Assembly: GCA_947579665.1 (NCBI GenBank)
Contig: OX388345.1
Span: 63,293,454-63,357,453, forward strand
Length of the DNA: 64,000 nt
DNA from: Sympetrum striolatum
Taxonomy: Eukaryota > Arthropoda > Insecta > Odonata > Libellulidae
Direction of reading: 5' to 3'
Shown: in pieces, positions 1 through 10,585 of the stretch
Layout: each line of letters opens with the position of its first letter
Numbering within the stretch: the stretch's first letter is position 1
Program-made: the position numbers and the translations under genes
The notes under the pieces: model-generated
Seen by the model: the letters and a program-made list of their open reading frames with translations, nothing else
What the model was told of the DNA's origin: nothing
The model's database searches: none

Positions 1-3000
1 TCTGCGAATGCATGTGCGTGCTTAACATGCTCTACCGCTTCTATTAATATTTATCAGAATTTCCTTACCAAGGTACATACATTAAGCCAAATTTATACAG
101 TCATTGCATATGAACTTCAGTATAATCAGGAGAAATCCTGGAATCAACAAAATTAAAGAAACTATATCTTTTATTCGATGACGGAAATCAATAAGTAATA
201 TCTCAGACCTCCATTTCCCATGACCTAATAAGTAAATGAATGTGATATTATGCATTTACGTTAGTGCAAAAACGAAATATGCTAATTTTTCCGACTGTAG
301 CGTATCTCAAGAAGATTATGACGTCAGAACATCCCTGAACAATAAAACGTGCAGAAAAATATTGCTCTTCAGGTTGAAGTTTAACTTAGATAAATAGGCT
401 GTTGGTTACTTTTCTAGCCGCTGGGTTACACCATAAGGAATTGGAGTGAGTGGATTCTATTCGCTCTGCTCTCCGAAAAACCCTATCTGTCGAAGAAAAT
501 TCCTACAAAATTTCATATATTTTTTTTCTCTAAAGATGTCTATTGTCAGCATTCAATTGAGATGAATCCTATTCAAGTGTATTTGCTTCAATGGAGGCGC
601 ATAATATAATACTGGATTCACGAATTAATTCAAACATCGCTCAGGGAATATAGCGAAAACATTTTCCCCGGTAACACGAAGAAGAGAAAAATTCAGGAGA
701 GTGAAGCAAGATGATAGGAAATCCAGATAGGGCACTCGATGTATCTTCTGTTCAATAGTGGCTCTGATATCCAGGAAAGAAACCTCCCAGAGGCAATTCA
801 TTCCCGCAGTTCGTACTTCGATTTGACAGAAAAGCGGTGGAATGGCAGGAGGAAAAAAGAGAGCTGGAAAAAGAGACTTGGGATGGGGGGATGAACGGAA
901 GTGGTTCGAAGGGGAAAATTATGTGAATGACAGTGGAAAAGAATGGGAGGGAAACCGAGGGCGGGAAGGAAAGGTATAAGCAAGCTTGACAGAGGAACAT
1001 GGCAAATCACTTCCTGAGAGGGAAAGGCCGTGGAAATTTTTCGATCCATTAAGTTCTCTTCCGATAAACAATTAGAGTAGCAATATTCCCCTAGGGGTCG
1101 TCATTGGTTATGATCTGAAAAAAGTATTTTTTAAGAGTTGGAATGGCAACAGATGGATGGACTGGATTACTAAGTTTTTTTGTGTCACTCCGCTGGAACA
1201 CGATGCTACTATTAGATCTGATCAATTGGCGTAAGATCTGTTTTTCATTAGCGAATATTTGCTGAGTCAAAAACAATTTTAGAACTGCAAAGAAGAAGCA
1301 TGCAGAATCATCTGATAATTTTAAAAGATATCTTCTACATTTAAAGGGTATCTATCTCTATTTTCTACATACTGTAATTGCCATGATAGAAATTTAATTT
1401 ATGAATTATTTACTATTTTATTTATGAATGCTTAATTATTATGATCGTGTAAAAAGTTGACATTTTAATGCCAAAATCCAGCACTAACATTTATTTATGT
1501 TCTGTTACCATAAAATGAGCTGAAGACATTCGCTAACTTAAAATCGAATTTTAATTCTAAATTATTGATCTTTGATCGAGTTCTTTTTGATGGGGTTTTT
1601 CCGAAAATTGTTTTAGTGGTAAAGAAATAGATTCATCTATGGTTGCATTTTAATTGTAATGAAATTTTTTGAAGGAAATCTGTCAATTTTTCATAAACTT
1701 TGAATTCTCTGAAATGTGGTTCCATAATTAACGTAAATGGTAAAATAAAGGTATCAGTTATAAAGAAAATGTTCACCGTAGTTTTATAATAACAATTGTT
1801 AGATGAATCTTCCAACCCGCGGAAGTCTCAAAGTCTCCAACAGTTTTTACCGAGCCTTCTCGTCCAAATTCTGCAATCAGTTGAGATTCTTGCTCAAAAA
1901 ATATATAAGGGCACTAGATTTACGTTTATTATACATTGAAGTCTACGCTAACAATACTCAGATGTATATATGGAAAAGTGCATACTACAGTAAATTCACC
2001 TTAGGAAAAAAATAGTATCGTGGTAAACATAAAAAGAAACATGTTTACAGATAAACCTAATAAATACCTAGCTGAGAGTAAATTCTTCAGATTTTCAATT
2101 TAAAGGAAGAATATTAAAAAACAACGAGAAGACTAGGTAAAATTCTCTGATTCCATCGAGCAGATTAAAAATGTTTAGTAATCCTTCCCTGAGGTACTTT
2201 TCCGCAATGCTTCAAGCGTTAGGAGAGAGCCTTTCCGTAAGTCTCACAAGTGGATGCATCTCCACTTAACCGTGAAGGAAAAAAATGTTTGTAGCACCTC
2301 TTCTCGCATGGAATGAGGAGAATCGATGGAAGAAGACACGAAGAGCGAATAATGCAGGCGGAAAGGAAAACGGATGGAAGAAAACCGATACGCGGCCATC
2401 ATCGTGTCATCGGAAAAATAAAGAAGTCCCCTTCGATAAGGATTCGAAAATTGGCAGCTGCGAAAGCTTCTCACCGTTAGGCGAGGCGACAGGATTTGTA
2501 CCTCAAAATAGACATTAACCGAGTGGAAGAACGTCTACATCCCTCGGATGAATTGCGGTAAAAGAAAATGCTGTCATCTAAAACAAGATCGTCCTCGGTA
2601 GATTCGCGGTATTCATTTTTTCACTGTAAATTTTCGAAAATACGCTCGTGAAAATAGACAGCCCTACATTTTAAGATAAACATGGTAAGATAGACATTGT
2701 AACATCCACACTGTTAGTTCTTGGAAAATGTAGGGTCACCGTAGATATTTAAGAAATATTTTCCCCAAAAATGTTCCAGTAATATGTAGAAGGGAATGAA
2801 ATATTGTTTTAGACCTTCAAAATATTATTTATAATGTGGAATATTATACCGGAATTCATTAAAAAGGAATCTTTCTTTATTTTTCCTGAACTAATGAAAC
2901 GATAAAAGTAAAAGTCCTGTCGGCAATCTTTAAAGGCAATATTGAACCTTTCCCAGAATTCCAGTAGCTCCAAACTGAACTACTTTATTAAACTCTGAAG

Positions 3001-3457
3001 ATATAAATATAAATTATATTCATGTTTTCTTTCTTGAATATATATTAATTAATAAATATTGATAGAATGTATGTATAAAGTTTTAATTCCATCATTGAGT
3101 GGATGCAACGCGACCAAAAATAACTCGATCTGCATAAATATACGGTCGAAAGAAGATTTTTGTTAATTTTTTTTAATAGTTTTCTACGTATGTCAGAATT
3201 TGGTTGGCGGGGGAGAAACCTTAATTATTGCGATAGTTTACTTATATCTCTGTAGCTTAAATGCCATCGCAGCCATGAACAGGATTGTAGCAAAAGTAAA
3301 TGGAGGAAGCATTTTTCTCTATCTTAATAGTAATAAATTAAGTTATGGCAGTAGGAACAGAAAATCTATCTATCTCATCTAATCCTTCTAAGAGCACAAA
3401 AGAATGAATAAATTTGTCTACTATAACTAAGTCTCTTCTTCGTCAACGTATATATTA
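1..3457. other. Non-coding AT-rich stretch
   Basis: I see no gene here. The frames that stay open are short and lack codon-like composition. About 800-1050 the + strand is strongly purine-rich, which by itself keeps two overlapping minus-strand frames open; I do not regard them as coding. A slightly GC-richer patch lies at 2240-2530. No repeat with another part of the window was noticed. Confidence 0.65.
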
Positions 3458-3540
3458 GTCAGGTTGGCCGAGCGGTCTAAGGCGCCAGACTTAAGTTCTG
3501 GTTCCCATATGGGAGCGTGGGTTCGAACCCCACACCTGAC
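3458..3540 (+). tRNA. tRNA-Leu (anticodon TAA)
   Basis: Complete tRNA gene of 83 nt without an intron. The acceptor arms GTCAGGT (3458-3464) and ACCTGAC (3534-3540) pair perfectly. The anticodon stem CCAGA/TCTGG encloses the loop CTTAAGT, giving anticodon TAA, which reads the leucine codon UUA. A long variable arm (CCCATATGGG) is present, as expected of a class II tRNA such as Leu or Ser. The internal promoter is intact: the B box GGTTCGAACCC at 3520-3530 matches the consensus exactly, and an A box lies around 3464-3474. A run of four T at 3546-3549 directly downstream fits a Pol III terminator. CCA is not encoded, as in eukaryotic nuclear tRNA genes. All stems are intact, so this is probably a functional gene and not a SINE relic. 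Confidence 0.96.
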
Positions 3541-3545
3541 AAATA

Positions 3546-3549
3546 TTTT
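3546..3549 (+). terminator. Pol III terminator of tRNA-Leu
   Basis: Four consecutive T residues five bases after the tRNA 3' end. A short T run on the non-template strand is the usual RNA polymerase III stop signal. Confidence 0.7.
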
Positions 3550-6018
3550 ACCAGTCTCGGTAGCGTAGATACATGCTAGTTTAGGAAAAATTTATTAGCA
3601 TTCCTAAGAGAGACCTTGATCAGTTCCCTTACCATGGGTTCCCATACTGCATTGGCTTACGTCACGAATATGATCACCACTTAGAGAAAAGTGGTAGATA
3701 TCTTTTCTCTAAACTACTGAATGAAGAATATCCCATTCCTCAGAATATGTTAGCATGAATCAACAAACATGAGTGCTTTTACTTGCCTTTCGGTAGGTAT
3801 ATACATTAAATATCCCTATTTAACGCTCTTTCTCTCTTCTTGTTAACTTACCCCTTTTTTATCACATACTGTCTTTGGACACTCTTTGTTTTTCTCTTGT
3901 ATTCTACCTTCAATTACATTCTCAAGAAGTTCATCTCCTCTTACTATTTAACCCGCCCATTTCCTCTGTCCACACAGGAATCTATGAATTCTTTTTTAAA
4001 TAAAATCCATCACGGCTAGAAATACTTCAGGAACAACAGTAGAACTATAAATTCCAACCGTTTGATTATCACCTACGGTATACTCCAATAATAACTTCGC
4101 GGAACGAATGAAAGCAGGCGGCGGGCAGGACGAAACCCGTGGGCAGTAGTTAGCGCATCGCTGCCCCACACCATTAACCAGACTGGAAACTTAATAGTGC
4201 CCACTTACCGAGCTTTGACGTACTCAGAAAACCCGAGTAAAGGAAAGAACAGTGGACACGCACAGTTCAAAGGGAACGGCAAAACCGAACCCTTCATTAC
4301 CATCCAATAAATCAAAGGGAAATCCCTTTCTTATACCCTCAAAATGGATGCAAAGGTTATCCTCGAGTACTCTTTCCGCACCCAAATACCCGAAGATGGA
4401 GGATGAAGGGAGATCCGCGGATGAAGAGGTCGGAAACCCATTGATGTCGCACGGAACCGCTCCGTTGAAATGGACGGACCTTTCCGAGCAAATAATCTGT
4501 CCCCTTTTTGCGATGGTCTCCTGTTGCTAGTCGGGCGGAACGACGCGTATTCTTGGTTCGATCGGGAGAGAGAAGGAGAGAATGCCCAAGAGAAAGGAAG
4601 ACACGGGAATGAATGATTGATGAGGAGCCGGCCGTGTTCCGATGGGCTATAAATAGGACGCGGATTGGGATTAAATAAACGTCGTCGAGGGAGTCCCGTT
4701 ATGGAAGAAACTACATTTTTTGCGGGAATCCGTGAGAGTAAAGGGATCCCGCATGAAAAGGAATGGTCTCGGGACCTGTTATCGCATTATCCGCTAATCG
4801 TATTAAATTTTCACTCGGAGCCCCGGACAGGGGTAGGTGACACTTTTTAATGCATTTCAGGGATGTGGTCTATTTTTCGAAAATCGAGTTCGGTGTCCGT
4901 GAATGCGGGAAAATAATAATTCTTCTTTCGTTGCTGAAGTGATGGTCAACACAAAAAGAATTTTTGTGAAATGTAGTTCATAATTACTTAATGAGGAGCT
5001 CCCAGATAGTTTAATAACAATAATCGTCTATATTTGTGCGATATTGAGACTAAAAGTCTCGTTTTCTATCTAACCAATTATAATCAATTATAGAATAATT
5101 AAATTAAATAGAAAAATATGAGAAAGAATAGCATAATTGTGTATAACTAAAAGAACCTTAATGGGCAGCGCTAAGATTCTGTGGTCACTTGATTCAATGA
5201 GACGTAAATTTAACCTACTAAATTAAAATATTACGTATGATATCAATTTCCGTACAACACTTAACTTCAAATGAAGAGGATTTACACTATAGATGAAAAT
5301 TAAAAAATAATCTAATAAGCACATATCATGGTTATCAAATTCCATACATAAAAATAATTTAGATTAACATGTTCTACCGATAATTCAACAAATAATAGTA
5401 ATATTTGCTAGCGCTATTGAGATGGTTCAAATGGACCCATTAGTCACCAGCTCTCTACATAATGCGAATATGGAAATAAATTATTATAAACTAGTCCAAA
5501 ATACATAGTTACCTGTATATTATTTTCGGAATTGATGATGATTCTTTTGTTTTAATTGATGACAAATTAAATGAGGTTGAGAATTCCTTAACGACAGCAA
5601 AACTAATTTGCATATCATGAGCGATGATTTCATATTTACAATGAAACTTAGGTTTTTAATCTATTTATTGGTGGTAATAACAAAATTCATAAGTATATCT
5701 TTATGAAAAAGATGCAGCAAATCCTGTATTATACTAATGATTATTTGCAAGACAATGTCTTGGATGAGCAATAAAATTCTGCATACATAAATAGAAATTT
5801 AAAAGAATTATTGAAAGTTTTTTATATCTTAACTACCTGAACATCATAAAGTTTGCAACATTAGAACGATTGTTGAAGACGAATCATAAACTACATATAA
5901 ACCGATCAAGCGTTTGCTCAAATCGAAAAAGGAAATAAAAACGATGGGAAAGAGCGATGAGCAAAAAATTTGTTATTTCGCCTTGGAATTTCGCACAGAA
6001 ATGCCGGCTGGCATCGGC
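3550..6018. other. Non-coding stretch with GC-richer islet
   Basis: No gene is recognised. 4080-4860 is clearly richer in G+C than its surroundings and holds several open but unconvincing frames. It includes a TATAAATAG box at 4648, but no initiator-like CA lies at the expected distance, so I do not call a promoter. Around 4994-5007 and 5158-5180 there are two pieces that resemble adjoining parts of the SINE family found elsewhere in the window. The remainder is AT-rich. Confidence 0.55.
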
Positions 6019-6080
6019 TATAAAGAAACCCTTCTTTCGTCAAACATCAGTCTTCGGAGAAAGTTAGTCATCTGAGGACA
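6019..6080 (+). promoter_or_regulatory. Core promoter: TATA + Inr + DPE
   Basis: Three core-promoter elements lie at canonical spacing. TATAAAG begins at 6019. The initiator TCAGTC spans 6047-6052, with the predicted start site A at 6049, so the TATA box begins at -30. GGACA at 6076-6080 falls exactly at +28 to +32 and fits the downstream promoter element consensus RGWYV. TCAGT is the characteristic arthropod initiator. The transcript would run rightward. Its first ATG (about 6145) opens only a 14-codon frame ending at about 6189, so this part would be untranslated leader, or the transcript is non-coding. I found no strong splice donor in the next 500 bases. The box matches are seen directly; promoter activity is inferred. 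Confidence 0.6.
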
Positions 6081-6189
6081 AACTATCTGCTCATAAAAGG
6101 ACGCTGGACGAGAACAAAGAGGTTCGTTGAGAGCTAGAGAAGAGATGGAGTCAGGAACGGAATTGCTGTCTTGTCTTTTACACCATTAA

Positions 6190-9100
6190 AAATTATCTTT
6201 TGCGTTGCAGCCATTTTTCAGTCTCGGCTCTTAATTCGTTGCCGTCGCACTTGGCCTTTAAGAAGAGTCGTCTAATGGCTTCGTAGTCCATTTTCAAGAC
6301 TCCTTTCCTTCGAATTTCATACAAACTTCTCGCGATCCTTTCCGCGAAAGTTGGCCCTCACAAAAGAGTTGAGTTTGGGATTCAATTGTCCCGACTGTCA
6401 CGTACACCTGCCATTTGTACTACCACTACATTCCATATATACTCTATGTGAAAGGATGTTTCAAGGAAAATCAACCCTTTTGGAAGAAAATGAATAGTAC
6501 CTTTCATCTTTCGCAAAAGCCACGTCTAATTATTTTCATTTTCATTCCAAGAAATAAAAAAATGTCATTTTCCATTTCTTTTTACTTCAGATAATAGGTA
6601 ATTAAAATACTCAAACTAATTATAGTTACTGATTGGTGATATAATTAACGATGTAAATTAAAAAATTGTTTTAGATCAGATCATCCGCGATAAAGGCGAG
6701 TATACGTGTCTCCATAGACCTATTTATATAGCTAGTTATCTTAATAGATACATTGTATAGCTCAAAAACTAATTCAGAAGTTATCTTGTATTCTTTTTCC
6801 TAATGTATAAACCTGAGATAAATGGAAGCTGATGATTTAAAATAATCATCCAAGTGGTTTAAATAACACCTATCTGACAAACATTGCTTCGCACTAATAG
6901 TTAAAAAGAATAGTTTTACGCAGCAATAAAAAATGTCTATGAATTAAATTTAATGATAAAAAATGTAGGTATTATAAAAACTTAGTTAATTTTTGAGGGT
7001 CAGCTCTCAATCAGTTCACAAATTGTTCCTATTTCCGCATATATAGTTTTGCTCAGTCGGTCAACACCATTATTTTTTTATTTATTTTACCACCTCATAA
7101 TTGCCAGAATTACAAGAAAGCAGACAAAGCGATACATTTGGCATGATGTCATTTGCTAATCGAAATATTTAAAGAATACTAAATATGCAAATACATAAAA
7201 AGTCCAAGTGAACGCGAAATCAAAGTTACTTATGGATACAAAATATAAAAAGAGAATCAGTGAAAATATTTAAATCCGTTTTAACTCACTATTCTGCAGA
7301 TATTCTTCCAGAAACTGAGCAGATTATCACAGGAATCACACTTACCTGAAATAAATAAAATACATAGACATTATTTAAGGCATTTTGGAGTAAGCAAGAA
7401 AAAGCAAGACCTTTAATATGGGTGCTTAATGCAATATAATTCATTATATAAATTCTCTTTATATTCTAGAAAATTTTTATTAGAACACTAAATATTGACA
7501 CTAATTTTTGCACCCATTACAGCGAATAAGCCATGAAATAAGCAATATATTATGAAATATATTTATGAAACAAATATGGTGAACTATGTAGAATATACAA
7601 TCATTAAATTGTTATTGGCCTTAGGTTCTGCGAATTTCGTAAACACTAAGTGCACCAATTTCCGCAGTTACTCAGAAATCGCAAGGTCAAAGTCTGTTGC
7701 ATAATTAAAAAGAACGTGAGAGAAGCTAAACTAAATTTGAAGTTCATTTTAAATACACGGAGAGGACACTTAAGTCTCAAAAAGAGCTCATTAGCTAGTG
7801 CCTTTTCCTGGTAAAGGTGAAAGCGGAATCTTTCCGGAAAACTTTACCGGGGCTAAATAATTAATTTTCCTAAAAGCAACACAGTGGCTCAAATTTATAG
7901 CTCAAAAGATAGAGAACTCTAAAAGAGAGAGTAAGGAAAAAATAATTCGAAAAAGATTTGGGCACTTACTTCAAATTTGCTTCTTCCAAGTGAAGGCGAT
8001 GAGCACGAATAACTAAAAATAAGATACTTGAGTCTCGTAAAAAATATTGTAAAGGAATATTTTGCTTTGAAATAAATCCTAACACATTTTAATTCAGTTA
8101 AAAACGTGGCACGAACACTTTTCTCACTATACCATTTCCGTGAATATTTCTTCTACTTCCAAACAATCGTACCATCTAAGAAAAAAAATTCGATTCGTTG
8201 TAAAGCTATGTGTACTCAGATAATAAGTTGAAAATCGCTTACAACATTCATTATTACCAACTTTTACACTATCTAAATGGAAAAGAGTGGTATCGCTTGG
8301 AAGTGGACCAACGAAAATAAATAAAAAACAAAATAATCATGGAGAAGGACGTCACTATGTGGAATCTATGAATGCCATAACATTGATATTAGACCTGTTT
8401 TTACCAGCGATGATTTCCTGAATAAATCACAGTTTCAAAAAACAAAGAAAAAGATAATTTTTACCTTTTCGAAATGTTTTACATCTAAATGTATTATTTT
8501 TCTTTTTGCTCGAATACTGCGCTTTGTTCGGCAGATCCTTGCTAATAAATAACAGATATCATACTAATCTAAAATTACTGATAGCAGCTGGATTTTGCTT
8601 AAATATGAGACTGAAATGTAACAGGCATTTCAAAAAGAAATAAAGGTAGAATAATGACCGCTGTATTAAGACTGTAAAACCATAGCGCGACTATTGGTGT
8701 GTTAAAGCTGCATCCGTACCCATTACCCCTGATGCCACCTAAAAATTAGACCAGTTATAAAATTTGTCTTTCTTCCTTCGTTTGCAGAAAACTCCTAATG
8801 ACAAATGCCCCTTCGCTACGGGTTTATAGGACAGATTTCTATTTTGCAGACAAACCCTCGCACTAGTTATTCCGCTCCAGGATTCAACCCCCATAAGCAC
8901 TTAGGCGGAAACAAGAAAAAAATAAAAAGAGCTTTACGAACGAGTAGAAAGGGAGTTAATGCCCGGGAGGGAAAGGTTTGTAGTGGGAGGTAAATGCATT
9001 TCGCCACCTCGCGCGATCCCATTAAAACCACCCCATAAGCAATGCCCATCCCAATTACACATTCCCTCAGCTATTCCCATCTTTACCAACACCTCTCTTC

Positions 9101-9604
9101 CCAGTACTCTGCATTTATTCCATTCCCAGCCCAATACGACGTCGTTTTTATACCCCCAGACTCGTAAGACTTTCACGTTGGGTAAGAATCCTCCATTGCC
9201 CCTCAGAGGCCAATTAGATCGGAGCACTTATTCAAAATGGCCGCCGATTCCTCCATGGCGTACCTCATCTCTTCGCAAACTGTTTTAAGTTTTCGCCAAT
9301 TCCAAACCTTTCTTCCTCCGCGGATTATCGCAAGGCCTCATTACCGCGGAGAAACTTTCTTAAGTCTTCCTTGCCGAGACATCTTCCTGGAAGTGAACGT
9401 GGGAAAGAGGAAGCTTTCGAAAAATCGTTCTTAGATCGAAGTGGAGGAAGTCTCTGAAGTGGCATGAACTTGGATGAAACGGAACAAATTCTCTTTATTC
9501 CTCGAAGACAACTGAAACTGTTTTCCGATTGAACCGCAATGTCCGCCGTAAATAAAGCGGTCAGTAAGTAATTTTGTATCCGTTCACAAGGAAGTCTATA
9601 AGGT
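6190..9604. other. Non-coding stretch, AT-rich then GC-richer
   Basis: No gene is recognised. 6600-8780 is very AT-rich. On the minus strand a fused splice acceptor and donor occurs at 7345/7346 (separate entry). 8788-9430 is GC-richer with several overlapping open frames, and it starts just after an acceptor-like pyrimidine tract ending in TTTGCAG at 8787. None of the frames shows a recognisable domain, so I leave it as non-coding or undetermined. Confidence 0.5.
7326..7365 (-). promoter_or_regulatory. Candidate recursive splice site (fused 3'ss/5'ss)
   Basis: On the minus strand the sequence reads TTTATTTCAG|GTAAGTGTG with the junction between 7346 and 7345. This joins a 3' splice site (T-rich tract plus CAG) directly to a strong 5' splice site (GTAAGT). 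That is the form of a ratcheting point used in recursive splicing of very long introns in flies. It would require a minus-strand gene spanning this region, for which there is no other evidence, and one such match could occur by chance in a window of this size. Confidence 0.25.
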
Positions 9605-9606
9605 AC

Positions 9607-9790
9607 TTGAAGATTATTTATTATATTATATTATTTATATCTCGTATTTAGAAACGAGTATTTTAGGAGATGCGGTATACATTAAAATTCATTTTCATAA
9701 CGTGCTTAAAGATTATTTATTTACTCGTATTTAGAAGCATGCGCATTATAGGCAAAGCGGTATTCTTTAATTTTCATTCATATACATAAA
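9607..9790. repeat. Diverged tandem duplication (~85-100 bp unit)
   Basis: Two adjacent copies of one unit. AGATTATTTA occurs at 9611 and 9710, CTCGTATTTAGAA at 9641 and 9724, and GCGGTAT follows in both copies. The changing offset (99, then 83) shows an indel between copies. It is non-coding and probably a local duplication. Confidence 0.6.
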
Positions 9791-10442
9791 GAATAGAGCA
9801 GTACAAAAAATCCAGGGTTCTCTAATTGGTCTAAATGCACGTTTAGAGTGTTACTCCAATTCCCATGGGATTCTAACCGTCTTAGAAGAGTACAGGAATT
9901 AGGGGAGAATTCTTGTTACTTTTTCTCAAATACTTTAACTTATCTATTAATAATGGAAATATTTAGACTCAAAATCGTGGCAACCTTATTAAAATATATT
10001 GGGAATTCATTTATATGTTATCTGATCAACAACTTCGAAAACAGAATGTTTAATATGATGGGCCTGGATTTAATTTTTTCAACCAGTTTTTTATAAAGGA
10101 TGGATTTCTGTACTCGTCTATGGCCGGGTCACCCAAGAGATGAAAACTGAAAACAGCATATTTGATCGCTTTAGTGAACGATGAGCACAGACATTTTCCC
10201 TCCATGAATAAGAAATCCTCGTTTTACGTTCACTACATTTGTAAAATGTGAGTAACATCAAGAGTGGAAATGAATTACGTAAGAAAATAATTAGAAACTT
10301 ATCATCATTGAAAATAAATAAAATACTGCTGAAAAAAGGCTACACCCAACGTATTTGATACTACTGAAAATGAATTGAGTATTGGATCACACTATCAGTG
10401 ATTTCATTTTAATTCTCGCGATTACATGATTCCTTATTACAG

Positions 10443-10585
10443 TATTTTCTGACCCCTGAGGACGGTAACATTGCTATTGAAAAGCACTTTGGGTACAATT
10501 ATAGTACGTCATTCCTTTCTCGCTTTATCCGACTACCGGGAAGGAACGCCGACAAAGACGGCTTTTGGAGATTTTAAACCTCTAA
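10443..10585 (+). mobile_element. Foldback retroposon family, fragment (copy 1)
   Basis: Partial copy of the family seen complete at 26893-27188 (there on the minus strand) and in internally deleted form at 45723-45932. It shares the centre (GACCCCTGAG, later CCGACTACCGGGAAG) and one arm (AACGCCGACAAAGACGGC, GGCTTTTGGAGATTTTAAA, CCTCTAA). The first arm of the foldback is missing. The CTGAGGA box (10456-10462) followed by a weak hairpin and GAAA (10479-10482) is the best match in the window to the two hammerhead core boxes. The tail found in the other copies is not recognisable here. Confidence 0.7.

Noticed and set aside
752..1049. Two overlapping minus-strand frames of about 82 codons
   Set aside because: Kept open by a purine-rich tract on the + strand; Ser/Pro/Phe-rich peptides without motif.
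4648..4690. TATAAATAG box as a promoter
   Set aside because: No initiator-like CA at 28-33 bases downstream.
8788..9180. Possible exon between a good acceptor (TTTGCAG at 8787) and a GGTAAGAATC donor
   Set aside because: No frame is open across the whole interval with recognisable content; boundaries look coincidental in a GC-richer patch.
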